A DNA stretch of 64,000 bases. Source: Erythrobacter sp. WG. Its GTDB lineage: Bacteria; Pseudomonadota; Alphaproteobacteria; Sphingomonadales; Sphingomonadaceae. Shown one piece after another: positions 1-9,543 of this stretch (position 1 is the first letter of the stretch; each line of letters opens with the position of its first letter). A program made the translations under genes and the position numbers. The stretch lies in NCBI RefSeq assembly GCF_026586795.1, contig NZ_JAPFGY010000004.1, positions 93,517 through 157,516 on the forward strand, given 5' to 3'. The notes below the pieces were generated by a model. The model saw only the letters and a program-made list of their open reading frames with translations. It was not told the origin of the DNA and made no database searches.

Positions 1-252
1 CTCGGCGCCCCAGGCAAAGCCCAGCGCCCTCGCGGTGGCGAGCCCGATCCGCACGCCGGTGAAACTGCCGGGGCCGCGGCCGACGCAGATCCGCGCCGCG
101 CGGCCCTTGTCCGGCAGCGCGCCGATCATCGGCACCAGCGCCTCGGCATGGCCGCGCCCGATCACCCGGTGATCGTGGGCGACGAGGCGCGCGCCGTCAA
201 ACAGGGCGACGGAACACGCCTCGGATGCCGTTTCTATCGCCAGGACCCGCAT
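1..252 (-). CDS. tsaB: TsaB, tRNA threonylcarbamoyladenosine modification protein (N-terminal part only)
   Basis: Reading leftwards from an ATG at 252, the product begins MRVLAIETASEACSVALFDG and continues with a RGPGSFTGVRIG block near residue 60. Both are hallmarks of TsaB, the inactive ASKHA-fold partner of TsaD needed for t6A37 formation on ANN-decoding tRNAs. Only about 84 residues are present; the C-terminal two thirds lie left of the window. The next gene on this strand (nitroreductase) ends 64 bp upstream, so the two could be co-transcribed, although the functions are unrelated. Identification is by motif and is strong; the gene is cut by the window edge, not broken. Confidence 0.9.
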   Translation of the reverse strand, partial: MRVLAIETASEACSVALFDGARLVAHDHRVIGRGHAEALVPMIGALPDKGRAARICVGRGPGSFTGVRIGLATARALGFAWGAE

Positions 253-316
253 GAGCTGGGCGATGCCTTACCGCGCGCGGGCGCGCAAGCGGGCATTGTG
301 CCCGGCCCGTGGCTTG

Positions 317-925
317 TCAGGCGATGGTGTTGAAGCGGGCGAAATCGGGGCGCGGGGAGCGCGGGAAGATGCTGGCCGGATCGCCATAGCCGACCGAGCA
401 GATGAAATTGACCCTGTGGCGCGGCGCGTCGGCGAAAAAGGCGGCGTTGACCGCCGCCGGATCGAAGCCCGACATCGGTCCGCAGTCGAGCCCCAGCGCG
501 CGCGCGGCGAGCATCAGGTAGGCGCCCTGAAGCGAGGAATTGCGGAAGGCGCCCTCCTCGCGGCCCTTCTCGTCGCCCTCGAACCAGCTCTTCGCGTCGG
601 TGTGGGGGAAGAGCCAGGGCAGCTCCTCGTGGAAGTCGATGTCGTAGCCGATGATCGCGGTGACGGGCGAGGCGGCGACCTTCTTCTTGTTCCCTTCCGA
701 GACGCATTCCACGAGCTTCGCCTTGGCTTCTTCGGACTTGACCCACACGATGCGCGCGGGCTGCATATTGGCCGAGGTCGGGGCCATCTTCACGAGGTCC
801 CAAATCGCGTGGAGCTGTTCGTCGCTGACCGGCTTGTCGAGCCACCCGTTGTAGCTGCGCGCCTCGGTGAAGAGCTGGGCAAGCGCCTCGGGCGCCAGCG
901 CGTGATCGTGAAACTGCTGGCTCAT
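317..925 (-). CDS. Nitroreductase-family protein, probable malonic semialdehyde reductase (RutE/HadB type)
   Basis: A 202-residue flavoprotein of the nitroreductase superfamily. The segment [20 protein letters not shown] near residue 45 is the FMN-binding region, and [20 protein letters not shown] near residue 155 is typical of the RutE/HadB branch. RutE reduces malonic semialdehyde to 3-hydroxypropionate in pyrimidine breakdown, but no other rut gene is nearby, so a general NAD(P)H-FMN reductase role is equally possible. The ATG at 925 overlaps the stop of the NifU-like gene (ATGA), so the two are translationally coupled. Family is firm; substrate is inferred from subfamily resemblance only. 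Confidence 0.85.
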   Translation of the reverse strand: MSQQFHDHALAPEALAQLFTEARSYNGWLDKPVSDEQLHAIWDLVKMAPTSANMQPARIVWVKSEEAKAKLVECVSEGNKKKVAASPVTAIIGYDIDFHEELPWLFPHTDAKSWFEGDEKGREEGAFRNSSLQGAYLMLAARALGLDCGPMSGFDPAAVNAAFFADAPRHRVNFICSVGYGDPASIFPRSPRPDFARFNTIA

Positions 926-1503
926 GCCGCGCGCACCTCGGTGACTTCGGGGACGTAGTGCTTCAGGAGGCCCTCGATCCCGTGCTTCAATGTTGCGGTG
1001 CTCGACGGACAGCCCGAGCACGAGCCCTGGAGCGTCAGGTACACCACCCCGTCGCGGAAGCCCCTATAGGCGATGTCGCCGCCGTCGCCCGCCACGGCCG
1101 GGCGCACGCGGGTTTCGAGCAGTTCGTTGATCGCGGCGATCACCTCGGCGTCCTCGGGCCGCTCCGCGATCACCATGTCCTCCTCGGGCGGGGGAACGGC
1201 GATGCCGTTGCCGGTGGGACCTGCGAAGAGCGGGGCCTCGGAGACGAAATGGTCGAGCAGAACGGCGATGACCTGCGGCCGGAGCGCGCTCCAGTCGGCG
1301 CCCGGCGCGGCGGTGACGGAGACGAAGTCGGCGCCGAAGAACACGTTCACCACCTCGCCAGTGTCGAAGATCGCCTGCGCCAGCGGGCTCGCCTCGGCGG
1401 CTTCGGGGGTGGCGAATTCGCGGGTGCCGCTCGCCATCACCGGCTGGCCGGGGAGGAACTTGAGGGCAGACGGGTTGGGGGTGGTTTCGGTCTCGATGAA
1501 CAT
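922..1503 (-). CDS. NifU-family Fe-S cluster carrier (Nfu type)
   Basis: A 193-residue protein with two domains. The N-terminal Nfu_N domain begins [19 protein letters not shown]. The C-terminal NifU domain carries the cluster-binding CxxC in [20 protein letters not shown] near residue 155. Nfu proteins accept a [4Fe-4S] cluster from the assembly scaffold and pass it to client enzymes; LeuC/aconitase-type proteins are known clients in general, and such a protein is encoded in this window. The start at 1503 matches the conserved family N-terminus; an earlier in-frame ATG at 1569 would add a tail not typical of the family. It is coupled to the downstream nitroreductase by a 4-base overlap. Confidence 0.92.
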   Translation of the reverse strand: MFIETETTPNPSALKFLPGQPVMASGTREFATPEAAEASPLAQAIFDTGEVVNVFFGADFVSVTAAPGADWSALRPQVIAVLLDHFVSEAPLFAGPTGNGIAVPPPEEDMVIAERPEDAEVIAAINELLETRVRPAVAGDGGDIAYRGFRDGVVYLTLQGSCSGCPSSTATLKHGIEGLLKHYVPEVTEVRAA

Positions 1504-1610
1504 GGGGCGCAATCTAGGGGCGCGAGGCCCGGGCGGCAAGGTGCCAATCCCGGAGGAGGGGCCGAGCATTCACTATCGCTTCACATTTTGCCGCCCTATA
1601 AGCCCGGCCC

Positions 1611-4600
1611 ATGACGTCGTCTTCCCGCGCGGTTCGCGCTCTCGCCCTCGTTCTCGCCCCGCTCGTTGCCCTGCAGCCGCTGCTTGCCGAGCAGGCGCAG
1701 TCCGGCAGCGCCGCCGCCCAGCAGCACGCGCCCGGCCACGCGACCCCGCCGCCGGCCGTTCCCGCGCCGCAGGCGCTTCAGGCGGCCGGACAGGCATGGC
1801 TCTACAAGGGTTCGGACGTCCCGCCCGACGAGCAATGGCTGTTCGGCGAGATGAAGAATGGCGTCCGCTATGCCGTGCGGCGCAACGGCGTGCCGCCGCG
1901 CCAGGTCTCGATCCGGGTGCGGATCGACGCGGGCTCGCTCTACGAGCAGGACAACGAGCAGGGCTTCGCGCACCTGCTGGAACACCTCCTGTTCCGCGAG
2001 AGCAAATATCTCGGCAAGGCCGAGGCGATTTCCGCCTGGCAGCGATTGGGTGCGACCTTCGGCAGCGATGCCAATGCCGAAACCAGTCCCACCCACACCG
2101 CCTACAAGCTCGACATTCCCAACATCGACAACGCCAAGCTGGCCGAAAGCTTCAAGCTCCTTTCCGGCATGATCCGCGAGCCGGTGCTGAGCGACGCCAA
2201 TGTCGCCGCCGAACGCCCGATCGTGCTCGCCGAAAAGCGCGAGCGGGGCGGGGCGGGGCTGCGTATGGCGGACCTCACCCGGCAGACCTTTTTCGCCGGG
2301 CAGCGGCTGGCAACGCGCAACCCGATCGGCACCGATGCCACGCTAAACGCGGCGACCGGAAAGGCGGTGAAGGCCTTCTACGACCGCTGGTACCGGCCGG
2401 AGAACACCGTCATCGTCGTCGCCGGGGATGCCGATCCGATGGTGCTCGCCGGGCTGGTCGAACAGTGGTTCGGCGACTGGAAGGGCACGGGCAAGGCCGG
2501 CACCGCGCCCGATTTCGGCGATCCGGCGCCGCCCGCTGGCGCAGGCGATCCGGCCGGCCCCGCAACGCCCATCGGTCAGCTCGCCGTCGGGGTGGAACCC
2601 GACCTTCCGCGCAGCCTCACCTACGCGGTCATGCGCCCGTGGCGCCAGGTCGAGGACACCATCGCCTACAACGAAGACCTGCTCACCGATGCGGTGGCGC
2701 AGGCGATCATCAACCGCCGGCTGGAAAGCCGTGCGCGCGGCGGCGGGAGCTTCCTTTACGCGCAGGTCCAGCAGGACGACGTCTCGCGTTCGGCGGATGC
2801 GACCTTCGTCACCTTCGCGCCGCTCTCCGCCGACTGGCAGGCGGCGCTCGCCGATGTCCGCAGCGTGATCGCCGATGCGCTCGCCAACCCGCCCACGCAG
2901 GAGGAGATCGACCGCGAGGTCGCGCAGTTCGACGTGGTGTTCGCCAACCAGGTCGAGCAGGAGAGCGTGCAGGCCGGATCGACGCTCGCCGACAACATCG
3001 TCAACGCCGTCGACATCCGCGAGACCGTTGCCGCGCCCAAGGTGGTGCTCGACGTGTTCCGCGGGATGAAACCCAGGCTCACGCCCGAGCGGGTGCTGAA
3101 GCGCACCCAGGGGCTGTTCGAGGGCACGGTGACGCGCGGGGTCTATGTGACCCCCGCGGCGGGCGAGGCCGATGTCGCCTCGTTCCGCACCGCGCTCGCC
3201 AGCGAGGCCAAGGTCGATGGCACGGCCCGCCTCGCCGCCAAGACCATCGCCTTTGCGGATCTGCCCCCCGTGGGGGCGCCCGGCACGATCACCGCGCAAG
3301 GGCCCGCAGGGGCGCTCGAGGTTGAGCGGATCGACTTCGCCAACGGGGTCAAGGCGTTGGTCTGGGCCAATGATGCCGAACCTGGGCGCGTCACCGTGCG
3401 GGTGCGCTTCGGCGCCGGCCAGCGCGCCTTCGACAAGGACAGCGCGGTCTATGCCGCGCTGGGCGAGCAGGCGCTGGTCGGCTCGGGGATCGGCGAGCTC
3501 GGGCAGGACGAGCTCGACCGGCTCGCCACGGGCCGCAAGCTCGGCTTCGAATTCGACGTCGGCGGGGCGGCCTTCACGCTGACCGCGCAGACCCGCTCGG
3601 AGGATGTCAACGACCAGCTCTACCTGTTCGCCGCCAAGCTCGGGATGCCGCGCTGGGACAAGGAACCGGTGCTGCGCGCGCGGGCGGCGTCCGAACTGGC
3701 CTACAACACCTATTCGACCAGCCCGGGCGGCGTGCTGTCGCGCGATCTCGAATATCTCGTGACCGGCAAGGACCCGCGCTTTGCCACCCCCGATCCGGAC
3801 GCGCTCAAGGCGGCGACGCCGGAAGGCTTCCGCGCGGTCTGGGAGCCGCTGCTGAAGCAGGGTCCGGTCGAGGTGCTGGTGTTCGGCGAGTTCGACAAGG
3901 CCAAGGTCACCGAGCAGCTGCGCCTCACCTTCGGCGCGCTACCGCCGCGCGATCCGATCCCGGCCGATGTCGCCGCGCGCCTGCCGGGCTTTGCAGCGCC
4001 CTCGGACAAGCCCACTGTCGTTACCCATCGCGGCGATGCCAATCAGGCCGCCGCCGTGGTCGCCTGGCCGAGCGGGGGCGGGACGGCGGGGCTGCCGGAA
4101 AGCCGCCAGCTGGAAATCCTCACCCAGCTGTTCAGCAACCGCCTGCTCGACGCGCTGCGCGAGCGCGCCGGGGCGAGCTATTCCCCGCAGGCCTTCTCGA
4201 GCTGGCCCACGGACCTTGCCGGCGGCGGCCGGATCACCGCCGTCGCGCAGCTCACGCCGGAAACCGTCCCGGTGTTCTTCGCCGAGGCCGACCGGATCGC
4301 CAAGGACCTCGCCGCCAACCCGCCCACCGCCGACGAGCTGGCGCGGGTCACCGAGCCGCTCGGCCAGCTGATCCGGCGCGCTTCGACCGGCAACCAGTTC
4401 TGGCTCTACAACATCGAGGGCGCGACGCAGGACCCACAGCAGATCGCGCAGCTGCGCAGCCTGCTGCAGGACTATTCGCGCACCACGCCGGCGGCGATGC
4501 AGGCGCTCGCCGCGCGCTATCTGGCGGGCGGCGCGGCGTTCCGGCTGGCGGTCATCCCCGACGGGCAGACTCTCGCTACGGCGGCGAAGGGCGCGGCGCA

Positions 4601-4637
4601 GGCGCAGCCGGCAGGAGCGCGCGGCAAGAGGCGGTGA
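1611..4637 (+). CDS. M16-family zinc metallopeptidase (pitrilysin-like), exported
   Basis: A 1008-residue protein with an N-terminal signal sequence (hydrophobic run at residues 8-25) and a proline/alanine-rich linker. The inverted zinc motif HLLEH is at residues 121-125, followed by the R-W-Y-R-P-E-N segment typical of the active M16 domain. A second, catalytically inert M16 half begins near residue 570, giving the two-half clam-shell of pitrilysin or insulinase. Such enzymes degrade peptides in the periplasm. The gene is divergent from the NifU gene across 107 bp, and the next gene starts 129 bp downstream with no clear functional link. Length and motif order fit full-length periplasmic M16 proteases. 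Confidence 0.92.
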   Translation: MTSSSRAVRALALVLAPLVALQPLLAEQAQSGSAAAQQHAPGHATPPPAVPAPQALQAAGQAWLYKGSDVPPDEQWLFGEMKNGVRYAVRRNGVPPRQVSIRVRIDAGSLYEQDNEQGFAHLLEHLLFRESKYLGKAEAISAWQRLGATFGSDANAETSPTHTAYKLDIPNIDNAKLAESFKLLSGMIREPVLSDANVAAERPIVLAEKRERGGAGLRMADLTRQTFFAGQRLATRNPIGTDATLNAATGKAVKAFYDRWYRPENTVIVVAGDADPMVLAGLVEQWFGDWKGTGKAGTAPDFGDPAPPAGAGDPAGPATPIGQLAVGVEPDLPRSLTYAVMRPWRQVEDTIAYNEDLLTDAVAQAIINRRLESRARGGGSFLYAQVQQDDVSRSADATFVTFAPLSADWQAALADVRSVIADALANPPTQEEIDREVAQFDVVFANQVEQESVQAGSTLADNIVNAVDIRETVAAPKVVLDVFRGMKPRLTPERVLKRTQGLFEGTVTRGVYVTPAAGEADVASFRTALASEAKVDGTARLAAKTIAFADLPPVGAPGTITAQGPAGALEVERIDFANGVKALVWANDAEPGRVTVRVRFGAGQRAFDKDSAVYAALGEQALVGSGIGELGQDELDRLATGRKLGFEFDVGGAAFTLTAQTRSEDVNDQLYLFAAKLGMPRWDKEPVLRARAASELAYNTYSTSPGGVLSRDLEYLVTGKDPRFATPDPDALKAATPEGFRAVWEPLLKQGPVEVLVFGEFDKAKVTEQLRLTFGALPPRDPIPADVAARLPGFAAPSDKPTVVTHRGDANQAAAVVAWPSGGGTAGLPESRQLEILTQLFSNRLLDALRERAGASYSPQAFSSWPTDLAGGGRITAVAQLTPETVPVFFAEADRIAKDLAANPPTADELARVTEPLGQLIRRASTGNQFWLYNIEGATQDPQQIAQLRSLLQDYSRTTPAAMQALAARYLAGGAAFRLAVIPDGQTLATAAKGAAQAQPAGARGKRR

Positions 4638-4766
4638 TCGGCTCGGTCGTTCAGAGTGGCCGGGAAATAATGTTGTGCCCGCGCCCTTTGCGGCTTTACA
4701 ATTCATGCTCGCTGCCTGTAGCGGGCCCCGCCTTGTGCGCAAAATGACGAGAAAGAGTGACGCGAC

Positions 4767-6155
4767 GTGCCAGAGACCTGGACCCCGGAAAGCTGGAAGG
4801 CCCACGAAGCCCGCCACCTGCCGCATTACGAGGATGCCGCGGAGCTTGCGGAGGCGGAGAAGACCCTCTCCTCCTATCCCCCGCTGGTCTTCGCTGGCGA
4901 GGCCCGGGCGCTGAAGGCCGATCTGGCCTCGGTTGCCAGCGGCCACGGCTTCCTCCTTCAGGGCGGGGACTGCGCGGAAAGCTTTGCCGAGTTCCACCCC
5001 AACAACATCCGCGACACCTTCCGCGTGCTGCTCCAGATGGCGGTCGTCATGACCTTCGCCAGCAAGCGCCCGGTGGTGAAGGTGGGGCGCATGGCGGGCC
5101 AATTCGCCAAGCCGCGCTCCTCGCCGACCGAGACGATCGATGGCGTGACCCTGCCGAGCTATCTCGGCGACAACATCAACGGGATCGAGTTCGACCCCGC
5201 CAGCCGCCGCAACGATCCGGCTCGAATGGTCAAGGCCTATTCGCAGGCAGCCGCCACCTTGAACCTGCTGCGCGCCTTCGCCGGTGGGGGCTATGCCAAC
5301 CTCAGGCAGGTCCACCAGTGGACGCTCGATTTCATGGGCCGCACGCCCTGGACCGAGAAATTCGCCGAGATGGCCGACCGGATCGGCGAGGCGCTCGATT
5401 TCATGGAGGCCTGCGGGGTCGATCCCGGCACCGTGCCACAGCTCAAGGGTACCAGCTTCTACACTAGCCACGAGGCGCTGCTGCTCCCCTACGAACAGGC
5501 CATGACCCGGCAGGATTCGCTGACCGGCGACTGGTATGCGACCAGCGCGCACATGCTGTGGATCGGCGACCGGACCCGCTTTCCCGGCAGCGCACACATC
5601 GAATTCGCGCGCGGGATCGGCAACCCGCTCGGCATGAAGTGCGGGCCCAGCCTCGAACCGGACGCGCTGCTGCGGCTGCTCGACGATCTCAATCCGGGAC
5701 GCGAAGCCGGGCGGATCACGCTCATCAGCCGCTTCGGCCACGACAAGGTGGAGGAGGGGCTGCCCAAGCTCGTGCGCGCGGTTGAGCGCGAAGGTCACCC
5801 GGTGGTGTGGTCCTGCGATCCGATGCACGGCAACGTCGTCAAGTCCGACTCGGGCTTCAAGACCCGTCCCTTCGACCGCATCCTTCGGGAAGTGAAAGGC
5901 TTCTTCGCCGTCCACCGCGCCGAAGGCTCGCACCCCGGCGGTATCCATATCGAGATGACGGGCCAGGACGTGACCGAATGCGTCGGCGGGGCGGTCGCGA
6001 TCACCGAGGAACGCCTCGGCGACCGCTATCACACCCATTGCGATCCGCGCCTCAACGCCGAACAATCGCTGGAACTCGCCTTCCTCGTCGCCGAAATGCT
6101 CAACGATGCCGCAGGCGGCGCACGCGAAGCCGAGGTCAGCGCACACGCCGCCTGA
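4767..6155 (+). CDS. Class II 3-deoxy-7-phosphoheptulonate (DAHP) synthase
   Basis: A 462-residue cytosolic enzyme that condenses phosphoenolpyruvate with erythrose 4-phosphate, the first step of the shikimate pathway. Diagnostic class II segments are [13 protein letters not shown] near residue 50, [11 protein letters not shown] near 110 and [11 protein letters not shown] near 130. C-terminal metal and substrate residues are in [13 protein letters not shown] and [17 protein letters not shown]. The start is GTG; the preceding GACGAGAAAGAG is purine-rich enough to act as a ribosome site. It appears monocistronic, with 129 bp before and 128 bp after, and no other aromatic-pathway gene nearby. 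Confidence 0.95.
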   Translation: MPETWTPESWKAHEARHLPHYEDAAELAEAEKTLSSYPPLVFAGEARALKADLASVASGHGFLLQGGDCAESFAEFHPNNIRDTFRVLLQMAVVMTFASKRPVVKVGRMAGQFAKPRSSPTETIDGVTLPSYLGDNINGIEFDPASRRNDPARMVKAYSQAAATLNLLRAFAGGGYANLRQVHQWTLDFMGRTPWTEKFAEMADRIGEALDFMEACGVDPGTVPQLKGTSFYTSHEALLLPYEQAMTRQDSLTGDWYATSAHMLWIGDRTRFPGSAHIEFARGIGNPLGMKCGPSLEPDALLRLLDDLNPGREAGRITLISRFGHDKVEEGLPKLVRAVEREGHPVVWSCDPMHGNVVKSDSGFKTRPFDRILREVKGFFAVHRAEGSHPGGIHIEMTGQDVTECVGGAVAITEERLGDRYHTHCDPRLNAEQSLELAFLVAEMLNDAAGGAREAEVSAHAA

Positions 6156-6283
6156 CGCCGGGCAAAAGCTGATCGACGTGATGATTTGCCGATATCTTGT
6201 GAGGTATCGAGCGGCTTTCCTGCGGAATCGCAGCGGGGCATGATGGCCACGTCCGACGGCAACGCAAAAGGGGGGAGAGCCAG

Positions 6284-7573
6284 GTGCAGCGCAGCGATCC
6301 GATCACGGGAAAGGCAGGCCTCGGGGCAGCGGTGCTCGCGGAGCGGTTCGGCAGCACCCGCGCGCTGACCGAGGCGCTGGCCCTGCCGCTCAGCGATGCC
6401 GATGCAAGCCTTCAGTCGATGGAGGACGCAAGCCCCGCCAAGTGGCACCTTGCGCACACCACATGGTTCTGGGAGACCTTCCTGCTGCGCGAGCACGCGC
6501 CGGGATACCGCCTGCACGACGAGCGCTGGCCCTTCCTGTTCAATTCCTATTACGAGGCCGAGGGCGCACGCATCGCGCGGACCGCGCGCGGCCTGCTGTC
6601 GCGCCCGACCCTCGCCGAGGTGCTCGAATGGCGCGCCGCTGTCACCGCGGCGATGGAGCCATTGCTTGGGGACCCGGCGCTCGCCCCGCTGATCGCGCTC
6701 GGCATCGCGCACGAGGAGCAGCACATCGAGCTGCTGCTCACCGACATCAAGCACGCGCTGTTTCAGAACCCGCTCGGCCCGGCGATGTGGCAGGGTCCCC
6801 CCTCCCGCTCGCCGGAGGGGCTAGGGGTGGGCAGGGCGAGCCCGCTCGGCTGGCACGATCACCCCGGCGGGATCGCCCGCGTCGGGCACCAGTCGGACGG
6901 CTTTGCCTTTGACAACGAGGGCCCCGCGCACCGCGTGCTGCTCGAGCCCTTCGCGCTTGCCGATCGGCTCGTCACGAACGCCGAGTGGGAGGCCTTCATC
7001 GCCGAGGGCGGCTATCGCGATGCGCGCCTGTGGCTCTCCGACGGCTGGGCGTGGGTGCAGCGCGAGGGCGTGGCCGCCCCGCTCTACTGGGGCGCGGATG
7101 ACACCCATTTCACCCATCAGGGCTGGCAGCCGCGCGACCCGCACGCGCCCGTCACCCACATTTCCTTCTTCGAGGCCGACGCCTACGCCAGCTGGGCAGG
7201 CGCGCGCCTGCCGACCGAGTTCGAATGGGAGGCGATCGCGCGCGGGCAGAACGGCGCCTCGCCCGCCCCGGCGCATGATCCGGCAGGCGGCGTGCAGCTC
7301 TCTTGCGCAGGCCCCGTCCAGCCGATCGGAGCGCCCGGCCTGTTCGGCGATTGCTGGCAGTTCACCCGCTCCGCCTACCTGCCCTATCCCGGCTTCCGTC
7401 CCGCGGAGGGAGCGGTGGGCGAATACAACGGCAAGTTCATGAGCGGCCAGGTGGTGCTGCGCGGCGCGTCCTGCGCCACGGTGCGCGGCCATTCGCGCCC
7501 CTCCTACCGCAACTTCTTCTACCCCCACCAGCGCTGGCAGTTCACCGGGCTGCGCCTTGCCAAGGATTGCTGA
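6284..7573 (+). CDS. egtB: EgtB, ergothioneine-forming sulfoxide synthase (non-haem iron)
   Basis: A 429-residue enzyme joining a thiol to trimethylhistidine with O2. The N-terminal DinB-like domain carries the iron ligands H58 (HLAHTTWFWE) and H143/H147 (HEEQH). The C-terminal formylglycine-generating/sulfatase-modifying domain ends VVLRGASCATVRGHSRPSYRNFFYP. The start is GTG after GGGGGGAGAG. The neighbour egtD begins one base after the stop, so this is an egtBD operon. Odd feature: residues about 171-183 are encoded by a GC-rich palindromic repeat inserted in frame between the two domains, and are not expected in EgtB homologues. No egtA, egtC or obvious egtE lies in the operon. Confidence 0.93.
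   Translation: MQRSDPITGKAGLGAAVLAERFGSTRALTEALALPLSDADASLQSMEDASPAKWHLAHTTWFWETFLLREHAPGYRLHDERWPFLFNSYYEAEGARIARTARGLLSRPTLAEVLEWRAAVTAAMEPLLGDPALAPLIALGIAHEEQHIELLLTDIKHALFQNPLGPAMWQGPPSRSPEGLGVGRASPLGWHDHPGGIARVGHQSDGFAFDNEGPAHRVLLEPFALADRLVTNAEWEAFIAEGGYRDARLWLSDGWAWVQREGVAAPLYWGADDTHFTHQGWQPRDPHAPVTHISFFEADAYASWAGARLPTEFEWEAIARGQNGASPAPAHDPAGGVQLSCAGPVQPIGAPGLFGDCWQFTRSAYLPYPGFRPAEGAVGEYNGKFMSGQVVLRGASCATVRGHSRPSYRNFFYPHQRWQFTGLRLAKDC
6796..6832 (+). repeat. Short palindromic repeat inserted in frame in egtB
   Basis: A CCCTCCCG...GGAGGGG imperfect hairpin followed by a CTAGGGGTGGGC tail. The same layout (stem plus GGGGTGGGC tail) occurs twice, in opposite orientations, at 24238-24325 downstream of trxB. 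Normally such elements lie between genes; here it is translated as a Pro/Ser/Gly-rich interdomain segment without breaking the frame. Confidence 0.7.
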
Positions 7574-7574
7574 C

Positions 7575-8561
7575 ATGGCCGTGACCAAGAGCCTCAAGCT
7601 TGTCGACCGCGACGCCGACGGTGTCGACCTCGCCTTCCGCGCCGACGTTCTGGCGGGCCTCGCGGAAGCCCAGAAGGCGATCCCCGCGCGCTGGTTCTAC
7701 GACGATGCGGGCTCGGCCCTGTTCGAGGACATCACGCAGCTTCCCGAATACTACCCGACCCGCGCGGAGACCGAGATCCTCCATTCCCGCGCGGGCGAAA
7801 TCGCCGATCTGGTCGGCGAGGGCCGCGCGGTGGTGGAGTTCGGCTCGGGCTCCTCGGTCAAGACCCCGCTGCTGCTTTCCGCGATCCGTCCAAGTGCCTA
7901 CGTCCCGCTCGATATCGCGGGCGATTTCCTGCGCGCCTCCTCGGCGGCGCTCGCGGCCAAGTTCCCGGGGCTGCCGGTCCACCCGGTCGAGGCCGATTTC
8001 ATGCGCCGCGTCGAGCTGCCCGGCGAGGTCGCGGACCTGCCGAAGCTCGGCTTCTTCCCCGGCTCGACGATCGGCAACATGATCGCCCGGACAGCGACCG
8101 ACCTGCTGCGCTCGATGCGCGCGACGCTGGGCGAGGGGTCGCTGCTGCTGATCGGCATGGACCTCGTCAAGGACGTCGATGCGCTGCTCGCCGCTTATGA
8201 CGATGCCGCCGGGGTGACGGCGCGCTTCAACCTCAACCTTGCCGAGCGGATCAACCGCGAGCTCGCGGGCGACATCCCGGTGGAAAGCCTGCGCCACGAG
8301 GCGCGCTGGAACGACACCTTCGCGCGCATCGAGATGCACCTCGTGGCGCGCGAGGACATCGCCTTCACTGTCAGCGGCACGCGCTTCGCGATGCAGAAGG
8401 GCGAGAGCATTCACACCGAGAACAGCCACAAGTTCACCCGCCGCTCGTCCCAGCTCTTGCTGGCGGCGGCCGGCTGGGAGCCGCGCGCGCGCTGGACCGA
8501 CGAGGGCCGGCAGTTCTCGCTGGTGCTCGCCGAGGCCGCGCGCCCGCGTTCGGCACCTTGA
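7575..8561 (+). CDS. egtD: EgtD, L-histidine N-alpha-methyltransferase
   Basis: A 328-residue SAM-dependent enzyme that trimethylates histidine to hercynine, the substrate of EgtB. Seen in sequence: PARWFYDDAGSALFEDITQLPEYYPTR-type N-terminal segment (family signature), SAM loop EFGSGSSVKT near residue 90, FFPGSTIGN near 160, and the C-terminal FARIEMHLVAR and HTENSHKF segments of EgtD. The start is the ATG one base after the egtB stop. A longer reading from 7557 would run inside egtB and lacks family support. Tight coupling to egtB supports ergothioneine biosynthesis. Confidence 0.95.
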   Translation: MAVTKSLKLVDRDADGVDLAFRADVLAGLAEAQKAIPARWFYDDAGSALFEDITQLPEYYPTRAETEILHSRAGEIADLVGEGRAVVEFGSGSSVKTPLLLSAIRPSAYVPLDIAGDFLRASSAALAAKFPGLPVHPVEADFMRRVELPGEVADLPKLGFFPGSTIGNMIARTATDLLRSMRATLGEGSLLLIGMDLVKDVDALLAAYDDAAGVTARFNLNLAERINRELAGDIPVESLRHEARWNDTFARIEMHLVAREDIAFTVSGTRFAMQKGESIHTENSHKFTRRSSQLLLAAAGWEPRARWTDEGRQFSLVLAEAARPRSAP

Positions 8562-8592
8562 AACCGGACCGCCCCTCGCGCATGGGCGGGCG

Positions 8593-9543
8593 ATGGACGA
8601 CACGGCCGACATCCTGATCATTGGCGGCGGCATCGCCGGCCTTTCCGCCGCGCGGGCCCTAGCCCCAGCCGGACACCGCATCCTCGTGCTCGACAAGGGC
8701 CGCGGCCCCGGCGGGCGCATGGCGACGCGGCGGGTCGAGGTCGGCGGGGCGACCCTGCGCTTCGATCACGGCGCGCAGTATCTCACCGCCCGCGATCCGT
8801 CCTTCCGCGCGGTGGTCGCAGCGTGGGAGCGGGATGGCGTTGCCGCGCGCTGGCCCGCAGCGGGCGCGGACACGTGGGTCGGAACGCCGGGGATGAACGC
8901 CTGCGTCAGGGCGATGGCGGACGGTCTCGACGTGCGCTGGGGTGTGCGGGCCGAGCGCCTGCGGCGCGAAGGTGCGCTGTGGCGGGTGGAGGCGGGCGAG
9001 GCGGTTTTCGCCGCGCCCACGCTGCTCGTCGCGGTGCCGGCTGAACAAGCGGCGGTGTTGCTCGCCGACGCCGCTCCCCACTTCGCGGCGCGGGCCGCCA
9101 GCATCCGTTCGGCGACGTGCTGGGCGGTGATGGCAAGCTTTGCCGAGGTCGTGCCGCTCCCCGATACCTTCCGTTCCGACACCGGCCCGGTCAGCTGGGC
9201 TGCGCGCAATTCCGCCAAGCCGGGGCGTGGGGGCCCGGAGGCCTGGGTAATCCACGCCAGTCCCGATCGCAGCCGCGCACTGATCGATCAGCCGAAGGAG
9301 GCGGTCGCGGCGGCGCTGCTCGGCGACTTCTTTGCGGCCGCCGGTATCGCCCCCGCCGCGCCGCTGCATTGCGAGGCCCACCGCTGGCTCTATGCCCTGC
9401 CCGAAGCCCGGCAGGGCGAGGGCCCGCTCTTCGACCCCGCCCTTGGCATCGGCATCGCCGGCGACTGGCTCCACAGCCCGCGTGTGGAGGGGGCGTGGCT
9501 CTCCGGCAGGGCGCTCGCGCAGGCGACCGCCTGCGCGCTCTAG
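8593..9543 (+). CDS. FAD-dependent amine-oxidase-like protein (renalase-like)
   Basis: A 316-residue flavoprotein. The dinucleotide fold ILIIGGGIAGLSAARAL is at residues 8-24, then DKGRGPGGRMATRR and LRFDHGAQYLTARDPSFR, typical of bacterial renalase-like NAD(P)/FAD oxidoreductases. The C-terminus GIGIAGDWLHSPRVEGAWLSG closes the FAD site. The ATG at 8593 is chosen because the FAD motif follows immediately; the open frame upstream overlaps egtD and is non-homologous. It starts 31 bp after egtD and may belong to the same transcript, but no role in ergothioneine metabolism is known. It ends tail-to-tail (4-base overlap) with the PLP gene. Confidence 0.85.
   Translation: MDDTADILIIGGGIAGLSAARALAPAGHRILVLDKGRGPGGRMATRRVEVGGATLRFDHGAQYLTARDPSFRAVVAAWERDGVAARWPAAGADTWVGTPGMNACVRAMADGLDVRWGVRAERLRREGALWRVEAGEAVFAAPTLLVAVPAEQAAVLLADAAPHFAARAASIRSATCWAVMASFAEVVPLPDTFRSDTGPVSWAARNSAKPGRGGPEAWVIHASPDRSRALIDQPKEAVAAALLGDFFAAAGIAPAAPLHCEAHRWLYALPEARQGEGPLFDPALGIGIAGDWLHSPRVEGAWLSGRALAQATACAL

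Noticed and set aside
1073..3325. A 750-residue open frame overlapping NifU and the M16 peptidase
   Set aside because: Out of frame with both real genes and without any domain signature.
4695..4722. TTTACA...TGTAGC as the promoter of the DAHP synthase gene
   Set aside because: A 16-bp spacer is acceptable but the -10 match is weak; not strong enough to list.
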